64,000 nucleotides of DNA from assembly GCA_963920575.1 (NCBI GenBank), contig OY986966.1:27123717-27187716 (forward strand), in the 5' to 3' direction. The stretch is from Narthecium ossifragum. Taxonomy: Eukaryota; Streptophyta; Magnoliopsida; Dioscoreales; Nartheciaceae. The notes under the pieces are model-generated. The model had not been told where the DNA came from, did no database searches, and was given only the letters and a program-made list of their open reading frames with translations. This document shows positions 1 to 12,447 of this stretch, in pieces. Numbering within the stretch: position 1 is the stretch's first letter; each line of letters starts with the position of its first letter. Made by a program: the position numbers and the translations under genes.

Positions 1-543
1 TCTTCGTTCTTGTTTTATAAGTGATGGTTTGCGATCCTTGACGTGTATGAGACATTGGGTTTCTACACTTGGAGAATATGAGGTCATCGTTGTTGAGGTC
101 ACCGGATTTCTCTACAATAACATACGATGACAAGCATCTTATTGCAATTGGTAGCGCAAATAATATGTTTAACAAAAGAAACAATAAGCTCTGTTTTAGA
201 CTATAGTACCGTTATAGAAACTCATCATCTGTCAGTTAATAAAATTTTGAGGTGATTGGTGAGGATTCAATATCGATGATTTAAATCCGTTCGAACCCAC
301 GTATGAGAAAACATGTTACTCTAAATACATATCTAAAAGAACTCTCAACTTCTCAGATAATTGCTCCAGGATGAACTCATTAGCATACTCAAACAAACTA
401 CAGTACTACACGATACCCATATATTAGATAGTACAGGATTGCACACATTACATGGATTCACAATAGCTTAACTAGAAGCAAACTAGGTAGATCACACAAG
501 CCATATACATACACGCATACTCTAGCTCTTGCTATAAAGCAGT
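1..543. other. Intergenic, no gene seen
   Basis: AT-rich sequence with no recognisable coding exon, RNA gene or clear repeat. Its right part probably holds the 3' UTR of the minus-strand small gene that follows. Confidence 0.5.
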
Positions 544-804
544 CTAAAACCCCCAGCGAGTCGGCTTCCTTCCGTGATAGCTCACGTTGTAGAGAGCTCT
601 AGTACCAGGAGTCTTGGTCATCTGGCTGCTATCAACCACCTCTGGTTCCTTCTTTGGTGGAAGGCTCTGCCACTGCTCTTGTTTGAACTGGTAGTATGTG
701 TAGGAGGTGGACACTGGCCTAATTCCATTTCCAGTGTTCCTCCCCTCCAGCAAATCAAAGGCCTCTCTTCCTATCTTCAGAAGATCTCTCTTCTTTGGTG
801 CCAT
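544..804 (-). CDS. Small basic protein of unknown function (86 aa)
   Basis: This is a single open frame of 86 codons. The protein starts MAPKKRDLLKIGREAFDLLE, is rich in Lys, Arg and Tyr, and ends in a basic-aromatic tail (YNVSYHGRKPTRWGF). There is no signal peptide or membrane segment. I do not recognise the family, although small plant proteins with a similar K-rDLLKIGreaF start exist. The gene model is supported by a strong TATA box on the same strand about 120 bp upstream of the ATG and by non-random amino-acid composition. No second exon is needed, since the frame has its own start and stop. It could still be an exon of a larger gene or an old fragment. The start was chosen as the only in-frame Met downstream of the TATA box. 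Confidence 0.6.
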   Translation of the reverse strand: MAPKKRDLLKIGREAFDLLEGRNTGNGIRPVSTSYTYYQFKQEQWQSLPPKKEPEVVDSSQMTKTPGTRALYNVSYHGRKPTRWGF

Positions 805-921
805 TCTAAGCTAAGCTAGCTAGCTAGGGATGTTTGTATCTAGACAAGGACTCTACTAGCTAGAAGAGTGTTCTAATTAAGAGCTGTTTGTTTCTTGGAG
901 GGCTGAGGAGGGTGGCCATGG

Positions 922-931
922 CTATTTATAG
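922..931 (-). promoter_or_regulatory. TATA box of the 86-aa gene
   Basis: The minus strand reads CTATAAATAG, a near-perfect plant TATA box. It lies about 118 bp upstream of the ATG at 804, which predicts a 5' UTR of about 85-90 nt. Confidence 0.6.
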
Positions 932-1225
932 AGCTGATCAGCACTACTGTTGCAAGCATCAATCTTGTAATCGATTTGGGCTGGGTTCTTGAGATCATCT
1001 TTCGGTGGGTTCTGTAGATCTTCCGATCTACTGGGATGGCCAAGTTGATTAGGTTAATGGATATGGTGGCATCTAGCAAGATACTAATGATGGCATCCAA
1101 TAATCTTGGGAATCTAATGGAAGTGGACGCTATGTGATTAGGTTTATTTTTAAGTTGATTGCTACTGCTCACAATATTAGAGGCCATGATTTTATTATAA
1201 TTGCATAGGGACCTCTCTTCCCCGT

Positions 1226-2050
1226 AGGGCATGTTTGCTTCACGTGAAGTGGCCGGAAGTGACTTCAAAACTGTCACTTCCAAGTCACTGTAGCCAAAAC
1301 TGCCACTTCCCATTTCGACTTTCGGTCTTTTTGACCTGAAGGCATTTGAAGTAGCATTTGAAGTGGGAAATAATATTAATAATATTATATACTGTAATAA
1401 AATATTAATATAAGTAGGTCTCACATATCACGTATCACCTCGTGATTGATCCACGTCATTCAAAATAATATTATTTCTAATAATTTAATTTTAAAGTTAT
1501 TAAATTATTAATATTTTAATATTATTTTAATGTTTTAATTTTAATATTTTAAGTGGCAAATAATGTTAATAATATCATTAATATTATACTATAATAAAAT
1601 ATTAATATAAGTAGGTCTCACATATCACGTATCACCTCGTGATTGATCCATGTCTTCCAAAATCATATTATTTCTAATAATTTAATTTAAAAGTTATTAA
1701 ATTATTAATATTTTAAGATTAAAATATTATTTTAATGTTTTAATTTTAATATTTTAAGTGGCAAATAATGTTAATAATATCATACTGTAATAAAATATTC
1801 ATATAAATGGATCCCATATGTCACGTGGCACCTTGTGATTGGTCCACGTCATCTAAAATAGTATTATTTTTAATATTTTAATATGAGGAAATTATTAAAA
1901 ATATTAAATAGTTTGGGGTGACCATATTCCACTTCAAACATCAACCAAACATAAAAACTCAGAAACCCCCAAAAGTCACTTCATTTCATTTCATTTCACT
2001 CCCCAGAAGTCACTTCACTTCAGCTCACTTCTCAGCAACCAAACAGTCCC
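1226..2050. mobile_element. MITE-like element with internal tandem repeats
   Basis: The ends are imperfect inverted repeats: the left begins GGGCATGTTTGCTTC and the reverse complement of the right begins GGGACTGTTTGGTT. Both are followed by repeats of GAAGTGACTTC type. The interior is AT-rich and contains three tandem copies of a unit of about 196 bp; the phrase AGGTCTCACATATCACG recurs near 1416 and 1613, with a diverged third copy near 1808. It has no coding capacity. Target duplications are not clear, so the exact edges are approximate. Confidence 0.55.
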
Positions 2051-3423
2051 AAAGTGAAATGGACTGAGTGAAGTGACTTCATTGCAGTACTCCACTGGGC
2101 CTTGAGGAACCAAACCACTAATTTTTACCAAAGTGGTTGACCAAAGTCAACCATCAAAAGACCGTATTCCTTTTCGATTATCACACCTCTGCTTTTTTCG
2201 TCTTTCAATTGGCTTGTGAATCTCTCAAAATCATTTAGAATTTAGACCAACAGCTCAGTTAAGTGGATTGGATTCTTTCACTCTTCTATACTTTTATATG
2301 AGTTCTGCGTTTAAAGATATATCTGAGTCTACTCTATACATATTCTCTCAGTCAAAAGCTATGTTATCGGCCAAAATCTATAATAATATAACTCTGTCAA
2401 CTGAGTTTGACTATGTTATCGAGCAAAATCTATAATAATAAAACCAGAATTAATCTACCTTTCCAGGTGGGTCTAGCTAGTTTTCACAAGAATCATGATG
2501 CCTTATCACCTAACTCTTATCCTTGATGGGATAATTGAGAACCATTAAATTAGACTGACTAATAAGTGGTTGACCCAAGTCAAACCATCCAAGATTCTAA
2601 CTTCCACCATGCCTCTGTATTATTATTACCTTTCAGTGGCTTGTGAATCTCTCCCAAATCCTAATCTGATGGAATTTGGCCAACTTATATTGTGGATAGA
2701 AAGGCATAACTTGCTATGGGTGACTTGTCCCAATATGTATTGCTTCACTGCTGAGTATAGCTACTTTTACGGATATCCCATCCCTTTACTGATAGTTGAG
2801 CCTATGGACTAGTCTGCAAGTGGATTTAAATTGACCCGTGTCCAAATTGAGACTCTTCTAGTCTTGGATTTGTGGACCATATAGAGTGACTCGACCCAAA
2901 CCGGATTCAATGCGACTCGAGTGTAGGGGTGTGACGGGTGTCCATGGCAATGGGCCAGGCTTGAAGCTTTCAGTACCGGGTGACCCGAGTAGTATTGGAC
3001 TGGGACTCCCAGACCCTATTGGGCCAGGTGTGGTAAGGGCCCAACAGCGGGCCAGGTACGAAGACCGGCAATATCAGGATCGCTTCAAGCCCAAGTCCGA
3101 AGTTTCCAGACTACGGGCCTAATGGGTTTTGAACAGCACATCCTGGGTCCAATATAAGAGGCCCCATTGGTCGGACTTGGCTAATTATTATTCACTAATT
3201 GACCTTATTGCTTGAGCATGGAGAGCAAAGATTCTGCATCATGGAAGGTTAGTTCTTACGATCATGCCGTAAATCAAACTCGTTTTTTCAAGTATTAAAT
3301 CCCTTTTATTTTTTATTTATTTGCACAAGTCATTGAATCTGAATTGAACAATAATTATTTGTAAAACACAATGAATATAGCAATGCGCATGTAGCATATC
3401 CACGAGTTGAGAAAATGCTAACT
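2051..3423. other. Intergenic, no gene seen
   Basis: No coding exon is recognised. A stretch at about 2880-3180 is richer in GC than its surroundings and has phrases such as GGGCCAGG and GACCCGAGT, similar in style to the repetitive block at 32.4-33.2 kb. It may be old transposon sequence. Confidence 0.4.
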
Positions 3424-3893
3424 AAACACATTAGCATCGTTTGCCATGGAAATAACGGGGGAATAACCTCCTTATTTTCATACTTATTCTCAAACATTTT
3501 TTATTATCTAAAGTAGTCATTATTCACTTATTCTCATTCCACCTATCACTATCACTATATTTTTTTTTAAGTAATTATTACTACTTTATTTTTATTTTTT
3601 TCTATCCAAAATCCCTTAACCTAAAATAACCTGGCCCAATACCAAACGGGAATAACCCTTAACCCCGGTTAAGGGAGGGAATATTCTTGGAATATTTCTG
3701 AATCCACTACTTATTTCACGCTTTATCCCCAAAACACCTTTTCCTATTCCAAGCAATCATTACAAAGTTATTCTCATTCTCCACTCTACTTTTCCCTTAT
3801 TTCAAATAATCATTACAAAGTTATTCTCAAAATCGGGAATAAAATCCCTTAACTCAGAATAAAGTTATTCTCCTACCAAACGAGACCTATATA
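3424..3893. mobile_element. MITE-like element (CTCGTTTGGTA ends)
   Basis: The left end reads CATCGTTTGCCATGGAAATAAC, and the reverse complement of the right end reads GTCTCGTTTGGTAGGAGAATAAC. The interior is AT-rich and repeatedly carries TTATTCTCA-type words in both orientations. It is non-coding. Related sequence appears at about 4940-5135 and 31035-31272. Assignment to a superfamily is not possible from this copy. Confidence 0.45.
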
Positions 3894-5368
3894 TTATATA
3901 TGCTTATCATCCATAGAAAAGAAACCTTTTGATGAAACTTATCCAGGTATATATAATTGCCAAAGCAGCTGCAATTAATATATGGCTGCTCGCCAGGTGA
4001 AGCATCTCATTCTTCTCCATCCTTCTCAAAGTACTGCCACATCATGTATCCAATGGAACTGTCCGGATTGACGGCCGACTCCAAGCGGATCGAGAACCAT
4101 CCAACTTTACCAATCGATCACACTCAGCTTTTTAGCATCCCCGATCGAGCTATATGTGAGGATAAGGTTATCCTTCTTCAAACAGCTCATCATATCTCGT
4201 CCCTTATCCACTTCGGACTCGATGAAAAGACTAGTCTAAGCACGCATGTTTCGCTGTTAAAGAACACGTGCATGGTTTTGAAAACATAGTAGCTGTGACT
4301 AGGTCAGGAATTATGTTATCCATGACATAGGAGAGTGAGCATGACAGCATGGATGCATGCATGCAGATATCCGACAATTGATAGTAATTCGTATAATCTA
4401 ATATGTAGAGCATTTCTCTTCAGATAATAGACTCGATTAATTAAAAATAACAAAAAGTCATTGGTAAAGAGAATGGGTCAAATACCATCGTCATGAGATT
4501 TCATGGTTTAAGATACTAGAATTCCTTAAATTAAAAACCAAAACCATACACATATACTTGACTAATTGTAAAACATCTGGACTTAAAATATAGAGATAAT
4601 TTAGAGGAATTTTTGCATATATATGTCAATATGTGGGTATGCGTAAACATTCTTCAAAACCAATGGCTAATATTAATATCCTCATAAAACCTCAATTTAA
4701 TTACACATATATCCCTTTTTTTATTGGTTTACCAACTCCACTGTCACCCTTACCCAAGAAAGAAATATGCTAAAATTCAAGAGTGGAGCGTAAGATTTTT
4801 TTCTTTTTTTTTAAACTATAATTTAATTTATATTATAATAAAAATAATTACGTGTATTATTGTCCAAGACGATCAAGGCCCACGTTTAGAGGCCCCTACT
4901 ATCCCCACCTTAACCCCAAATAGAATGGGTTAGTAAAATAGGAATAATGTGAGTAAAGATGGGCATCCAAAAAATGAGAATATCATTTATTCTATCTCCA
5001 TTTAACTCCACTTTGATTGTATTCGTGTTTCTATTTTTTATTAAAAATAAATTTTAATCTATCTTCATTCATTATCCTAATTATCTAAAATTTCTTAATC
5101 CGGAATAACATATCACTTATCAAACGGTCCATGGGGACAGTTCGGAGCCCGGGTTTCCTTGGTCCCCAGGGGGTGGGCGCACCTGGTATTAAGCTGCTAC
5201 GGAAACCCGGTGCGCCACATCGATCCCAAGTTCCAACATCCCCATTTCTTTATTAAAACCACTCCCGGCCTCGCCATGTCTTATTGCGCGCCACTCCACC
5301 ACGCTCCCTAGAACCTTCCCACTTCTCAGTAACCCATCTCCCCTCCACCCCCGTCACCGCCTCCGGCC
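3894..5368. other. Intergenic and sucrose synthase promoter region
   Basis: This is AT-rich DNA without recognisable exons. At about 4940-5135 there is a probable decayed MITE (ends with CAAACGG). The last 250 bp are GC-richer and should contain the promoter and 5' UTR of the sucrose synthase gene. No perfect TATA box is seen; TTTATTAAAA near 5250 is the best candidate. Confidence 0.4.
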
Positions 5369-8300
5369 ATGGCGGTACCCAAGCTCGGCCGCATTCCCAG
5401 CATGCGGGAGCGCCTTGAAGACACCCTCTCCGCTCACCGCAACGACCTCGTCGCCCTCCTTTCGAGGTCCTTCTCTCTCTCTCTCTCTCTCTCTCTCTGT
5501 TATCTCCGATCTTCTCTCTGTTCGTTTATCGAATCGGAAACATGATAGGTGGTTTCGTTGTTTGGTGTGGATGGATATAGGTATATTGGACAGGGGAAGG
5601 GTATTTTGCAGCCCCACCACCTCGTCGACGGCCTTGCCTCGGTGCTCGGCGACGGCCAGAAGCTCTCCGAGGGCCCCTTCTTTGATGTTATAAACTCGGC
5701 TCAGGTTGGTCTACTCGCCATCCTTTGACGTTGTTTTTGGTAATCTAAGAAGACCCAGATAGGGAAAATTTGATCTTTTTCGCGGATATTTTGGTTGTGT
5801 TTCTAGGAAGCCATAGTTCTCCCGCCATTCGTGGCAATTGCGGTGAGGCCGAGGCCGGGAGTGTGGGAGTATGTGCGGGTTAATGTGTACGAGCTCAGTG
5901 TGGAGCAGTTGACTGTTTCGGAGTATCTCAAGTTCAAGGAGGACCTCGTCGATGGACAGTAATTAATTCGAAACTCGCCCACTTATTACTTGTCATCTTT
6001 TTGCTATTGCTACAGCTATTTTCCTACCACTAGGTACTAGCGTCCTTTAAAAGTCTTTGTTTAATCCGGGATGGGTTTCACTATATATTGGAAAGCTTGA
6101 ACTGGGGTTTGTGATTGGCCACCCACATCGTCTGTGAACGATTGCTTGCGGGAATGGTAGTATTGTTTCCCCACATAACCTGAAATGGAACTTTTTGTGA
6201 TTTCTCCTTTATTTCGCTGGTCTATGTAGTATTGTGTGAAATGAAATGGCCTCTATTTTGTGGCAACTGAAATCGACAGCTTTAGCGATCCCTATGTGCT
6301 GGAGCTGGACTTTGAGCCATTCAATGCAAACTTCCCGCGGCCGAACCGCTCATCGTCCATTGGGAATGGGGTGCAGTTTCTCAACAGGCACCTTTCATCA
6401 ATCATGTTTCGGAATAAGGACTGCTTGGAGCCGCTGCTTGATTTCCTCCGAGCTCACAAGTACAGGGGCCATGTACGTGTGGCTTTTGTTGAGGGTTGAG
6501 ATTATTAATTGATTTTTTCCTTGGTTATATGTTGGGCTTGTATGTTCTACAGGTGATGATGGTGAATGACAGGATCCAGAGCTTGTCTAGGCTCCAGTCT
6601 TCCTTGGCAAAGGCAGAGGATTATTTGTCCAAGCTCCGACCTGATACTCCATTTTCCGAATTTACTTATATGTAAGAAGACGGCTATCTTTCCATTTGAA
6701 ACTTGCTTAGTTTACTATTCTTGATTACATTTAGGTACTTCCTATGGCTATTATACGAGTTTTGCATGTTTTTGTGGAAATGCTTCTCTTGTAGACGAAT
6801 TTCCAGCTTTCTCCTTCTAGTCAGGTACTCTACGTGTATGGTATTTTGGCTAATTAGTTTTTGTAAGCCAAGTCACGGTATTTTGCTACGGTTATGTTAT
6901 TCAGTTGATGTGTGAGAGGATTGTCCTATGAGAAAACAAAATTAGAGGCAAATTTGTGTTTCACCATGTTCTAGATTTTGCTGGAACTTGAAGTCTGATG
7001 AGCCAGTGATAACCTTGTTATGATGGTCATGTAGGTTCCAAGAGTTGGGACTGGAGCAAGGATGGGGTGATACCGCGGAACATGTCTCGGAGATGATCCA
7101 TCTTCTCTTGGATATTCTTCAAGCACCTGATCCCTCTGCTCTAGAGACATTCCTGGGAAGGATTCCGATGGTGTTTAATGTTGTGATTCTCTCGCCCCAT
7201 GGGTACTTTGGCCAGGCTAATGTATTGGGCTTGCCAGATACTGGAGGGCAGGTATGTTTCATTTCGCAGTAGTTTCCATTGACGCTTTTAGAAATTTTGG
7301 CAGTGCAAGCTACTTTCTTGTTTTCTGTTCTATCTTAATTTTTAGTTTTGCCGATTTTAATCTATTCATCTGGTTTTTCCTTGTGCTCGTGAGTGCAGAT
7401 GAGTTTGAGTTTTGTTGAATGCATTTGATTTATTCATACTTATGATTAACAGATTGTCTATATATTGGATCAAGTTCGTGCATTAGAGACTGAGATGCTT
7501 CTCAGGATACAGAGACAAGGCCTGGATATTAATCCAAGAATTCTGATAGTAAGGATCCACTTGAAAAGCTTGAGTTTGTGCGAATTGGTTTCTTGATATG
7601 CCTAACAAGGCGTCCTCATGATTCACTTGCCTATAACTTAAAGCTCCTTTTCTTTTTACCTGACTAGCTTTTTATACATACTTATGCTCTGTTTTTTACT
7701 CTCTAAGGTGACTAGGTTGATACCTGATTCAGAAGGGACAACATGCAATCAACGCCTTGAAAAAGTTTGTGGGACGGAGCATACTCATATTCTAAGGGTA
7801 CCTTTCAGATCTGAAAAGGGGATTCTTCGTAAATGGATTTCGAGATTTGATGTATGGCCTTATTTGGAGAATTTTGCACAGGTAATTTGTTGCATGATTT
7901 TGTTCACACATTAGAATCTAATTAGCGTGCATACTCTTTGTTTTATTAAGCATGTGATTCTATGATCTCCTGCTTGCTCTTTTAAGTGGTCATTTGGTGG
8001 CAATAATTGATTATCTTGGGACTTGGAGTTTTTTGAAACCCGGATCAGCTCCAGCACCTAGTTGTCATTGATGTTCACAAATGCTTCCAGAAGTAGAAGC
8101 TGAGAGATTAAGTTAATGTTGAGTCTATTAAACTGGCTTGCAAATTATGAGCTTATCTGATCTTGCTTGCAGTTGGGTTGAAGTTGATTTGTCTGTGTAT
8201 TGCTCAATCTTTTTGCTTGGCTCATTCTTGATACTTATTTTCCTCTAACTAGGATGCAGCGAGTGAAATTTCTGCCGAGCTACAAGGAACACCAGACCTA

Positions 8301-11097
8301 GTCATTGGAAACTACAGTGATGGAAATCTTGTTGCGTCATTGTTGGCTTATAAACTAGGAACCACACAGGTTGGTATAAAACTGGTTTTTCTTGCATTTG
8401 TAGTCCCAGTTTTGGTTGTAAGTTTTCTGTCTTAATGCAGTGCAATATTGCGCATGCACTGGAGAAAACGAAGTATCCAGATTCTGATATCTACTGGAAA
8501 AACTATGAGAGCAAGTACCATTTCTCGTGCCAGTTTACTGCTGATCTAATTGCTATGAACAATGCGGATTTTATTATCACCAGTACATACCAAGAGATTG
8601 CAGGAAGGTACATGGCCTGCTCTAGCAGCCACTGGAAAATCATTCTTCTGTTGCTAGTCTACCATGAGTAGATTTTTTCTCACGTGGTTAATCAAGTGTG
8701 GCTTGATTTTGCTGTTATTTGACTTTTCGATGAACTTTAAATTCAGGACACTAGGTCATTTGCTTCTCTCGCCGACTAGATTCTGAAAGTGCACGCAGCA
8801 TTCGAGCATATATAGTTTCAAGCTATAACTTTTCACACTTCACTAGAAAATCCATAACACCATGATGTGGATGTTATCTATACATTGAGCTACTGCTAGA
8901 ATTTTCATTTCCCACATATTGCCCCTGATCTAATTAATAGTTCTATGGTTGTTTATTAACTCAGTAGTTGAACAGCAAAATTTGGATCCTACCTGAGTCA
9001 TGATTTCTGAATGTCTATAGTACCGCTTTTGTATGTTAAATTTTTTTATTTCTTTCACCACCAGATATTTTCAGGACAAAGTGCAACACTTCACCTTTAT
9101 GATGGCTATTAACCATGTTTCTTCTTGCAGCAAAAATATGGTTGGACAGTATGAGAGTCATAGCTCTTTCACTCTTCCGGGTCTATATCGGGTCGTGCAT
9201 GGTATTGATGTTTTTGATCCAAAGTTTAATATAGTATCTCCTGGATCGGATATGTCTATTTACTTTCCATACTTCGAGAAAGAAAGGAGGCTTACTTCAT
9301 TTCATGGTTCAATTGAAAAGATGTTATATAGTGCAGAGCAAAGTCAGGAACACATGTAAGTTATTTAAAGAATGTAATCATTTCCATTCTTATGCAGTTC
9401 ATTTATGTCCTAGGAATAACCTTCCATTGCTTTGAGTTGTTACTCATTCATATCTGATGAGTATCAGGATGGATTTTTATCCTAGAATGTAGTTGCTGAT
9501 CTATCCATCCCATCATCATCTTATAGCTGTTCTCTTTTGTTTTTGAGATTAATTGGCTGCCAGAAAGGTGTATTGTTTTATGCAAAATCTGATTGTTCCA
9601 ATTATACCTATGCCACAATCACTTAGACTAGATGCAATATATGGTACAAAAAACAACGTAACCATGAACAAGTTGTGACCATGAACAAGTCAGATCTTCA
9701 ATAACATGTTTTCCAGCTAGAAATGGTTTGGTTGGTTTGACATCCTTTTATGTGTTAAATGCCTTTCAATATGACCAAGTGAACATCTATTCTTGACCTG
9801 GTTGGCTTCTTTTTGGCTGGTCAAAGCACATATTCAACCAGTTAGAATAACTAACTATAGCACAGTATATTAGTAAGTCAGTTCCCTGCAAGAAATGGGC
9901 ATTATCGGCATTAGATTGAAGCAACTCAGTCTTATTTCTGGGTGTAATGAAGGTAGTATACTAGCCTTGCTGAAATCTGACTTCAATTTGCTTTGCCCCA
10001 ATCTGACTGGAAACTTTACGCTATCATTAGCAAACTATTGGAGTTCCTATTTTTTAATTGCTTCTATCCTGCTGCAGTGGTCAGTTGGATGATCGGTCGA
10101 AGCCAATGATTTTCCTCATGGCAAGGCTTGACCGGGTGAAAAACGTAACAGGACTTGTCGAGTTGTTTGGCAAAAGCCCTCAACTAAGGGAACTGGCAAA
10201 CCTTGTTGTGGTTGCTGGTTCCCTTGATGTGAAGCTGTCGAGTGACAGAGAAGAAATGCTTGAGATTGAGAAAATGCACCAACTTATTAAGACCTATAAG
10301 CTGAATGGCCAGTTCCGATGGATTTCTGCTCAAATGAATAAGGCACGCAATGGTGAACTATATCGCTACATAGCTGATACTAGAGGTGCTTTCGTACAGG
10401 TATAGCCTTCAGCTTTGCTTGTCTTTGAATCCTTGATTGACATCGTTTTATGAGCATATTTGTTCTTCTTTTCACAGCCTGCCTTTTATGAAGCATTCGG
10501 GCTCACAGTTATAGAGGCAATGAATTGTGGTCTTCCAACATTTGCGACATGCCATGGAGGCCCTGCAGAGATAATTGAGCATGGAGTGTCAGGTTTCCAT
10601 ATTGACCCATATCATCCTGACCAAGCTGCTGTAATCATGGTTGATTTCTTCGAGCGTTGCGAGAAAGATCCGAGCTATTGGCTTAAAATATCTGAAGGAG
10701 GTCTGCGCCGAGTTCAAGAGAGGTCTTCCCTTCAAATACTTTCACAGCTCTTTCTTACTCGACTCTTCCCATAGTTCATCTACTAACCTAAAACATACCT
10801 CACAGGTACACTTGGAAGATCTATTCTGAACGTCTAATGACACTGGCTGGGGTCTATGGTTTCTGGAAGTATGTGTCTAAACTCGAAAGGCGAGAGACCC
10901 GCCGTTATCTGGAGATGTTCTATATCCTGAAGTTCCGCGATCTGGTAAGACAGTTTTCCTCAAACATTGGAGTGAGATGCTCTTCCAAAGCAAATAGCAA
11001 AAGCTTGAGCTCTTGGGACTAATGGACATCTAACATGAATCATCGATTCCAATTACAGGTCAAAACTGTTCCTTTGGCGATTGACGACAAGCATTGA
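5369..11097 (+). CDS. SUS: Sucrose synthase (SUS3-like), 808 aa, 15 exons
   Basis: The enzyme reversibly cleaves sucrose with UDP to UDP-glucose and fructose in the cytosol, feeding cellulose, starch and respiration. Exons: 5369-5466, 5581-5704, 5807-5958, 6280-6472, 6553-6671, 7035-7251, 7453-7548, 7708-7881, 8253-8369, 8441-8607, 9131-9355, 10078-10399, 10478-10722, 10806-10944, 11059-11097. All junctions are GT-AG, and phases add up to 808 aa, the usual length. The N-terminus has the regulatory phosphorylation motif [10 protein letters not shown] (Ser11). The glycosyltransferase part begins near residue 275 ([20 protein letters not shown]), and the E-X7-E motif is E673/E681 in [33 protein letters not shown], the DREE segment and the VKTVP ending resemble the Arabidopsis SUS2/SUS3 clade. 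A Met replaces the usual Ser in IFLMARLD. The next gene is on the same strand, about 1.35 kb downstream. Confidence 0.97.
5472..5498 (+). repeat. (TC)n microsatellite at the start of intron 1
   Basis: An uninterrupted TC run lies about 5 bp after the first splice donor of the sucrose synthase gene. Such runs vary in length and could serve as a marker. Confidence 0.9.
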
Positions 11098-11500
11098 CAT
11101 GTTTTACTGCTAATAATGGTGCTTCTGGATAAGAACAGCCTCTTCGGTATATCCTGAGGAGATGCATGCTTCCAGAGACCCAGTGTTTGTTTATTCGGAA
11201 GGGTACATAATATTACCAAATAAAAGAGTGCCTCTTCGGTATATTCTGATTGTATGCATGAATTCGAATAGAATCTTGTTGTACATAAGCTTGTTTGTAA
11301 TATCCGCCTTCAGGATTAAATTTTCTCCTGGATTTCTTCTTTTGACCCAACAGACTATCCTACTTTTACTTATTGCTATAAGTGTTTAATGTTTAGGAAA
11401 TTAAAAAGTTGCCTAATATGAAGTTTGTCTATAACTTTGTATGTGACTTGAAATGGCACTTATGTTTCTCAAAATGTTTGGTGTAATTTCTTATAGCGCT

Positions 11501-11776
11501 GATTTATGTACACATGTCACCTATCGGTGGTGCATTATCGATTTTATCATCTAGTTCATCGGTAGTGAGATACCGGTGGACTATATTAACGGTAACCGAT
11601 TGAATTACCGATGCACTATGGTAGCTCATTACTGGTAAAATTCAATCGGTAGTGAGTTATAGATTCATTGATCTGGTCCATCGGTAGATCACTATCGATT
11701 GATTAGATGAATGAATTGGTAGTGGACGGTAGTGGACTATCGATAATGCACATGCCATCTGTTGGTGTCCACAAAA
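11501..11776. mobile_element. MITE of the ATCGGTA family, copy 1
   Basis: Inverted ends: GATTTATGTACACATGTCACC on the left, and the reverse complement of the right end reads TTTGTGGACACCAACAGATGGCATG. The interior is built from many copies of ATCGGTAGTGA and its complement (for example GTAGTGAGATACCG), so it can fold extensively. It is non-coding. Confidence 0.6.
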
Positions 11777-11802
11777 ACTTATTCGATTTCTTATTGAGCA
11801 TT

Positions 11803-12100
11803 GATTTGTGTACATGGACACGTGGCATGTGCATTGTCATGAATTGACAGTGGTCTATCGAATTTTTATTTTAATTCATTGATAGACCACTACTGATGGA
11901 CTACATCACTGGATCGGTATCTCACTATCGAAATCTACCGATTCGATCGTTGATACATTCCATCGATAGTAAGGTATCGATTCAGTGATGTAGTCCATCA
12001 GTAGTGAGATACCGATCCAGTGATCTAGTCTATCGGTAGTGGTTTATCAATAGACTAGAATAAATATTTGATAGTGATATATCGATTCGTGGCATATAAC
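11803..12100. mobile_element. MITE of the ATCGGTA family, copy 2
   Basis: It starts GATTTGTGTACATGGACACG and is directly downstream of copy 1 in the same orientation. The interior again consists of ATCGGTA/TACCGAT words in both orientations. The right edge is less clear than the left. Confidence 0.5.
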
Positions 12101-12447
12101 AAGTATATGAATCTTTTTTTGTTTCTTATTTTGCAGGTATTAGAAGTTAGTTTTTTTTTTCGTAGTCATAATAATGTCTGTCATTAATGTTTTCAAACAA
12201 AAAATACAAGAAACTATGTTTTCTCTTGTTTATCAAACATAATAATATCAAGATTGGATAGAACTTTGGAGACGGCTTAGATCACTCATGGGGTTAAGAA
12301 AAGATACTATGATGACGTTGCCAATTGAGTCTTTTTTCCAAGAAATCTAATTATCCAAACCCATTCAAAACCCTTTATCTATCTATCGCTCTCTTTCTTC
12401 TCGTCTCTTGTCGTTTCCAAAACTAGATATTTTGTTGGGTTTCATCA

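Larger units (their letters stand above)
11098..12447. other. Intergenic between two genes, holds two MITEs
   Basis: This contains the sucrose synthase 3' UTR, two copies of the GATTTGTGTACATG-ended MITE family (listed separately), and the promoter of the next gene. No exon is seen. Confidence 0.5.
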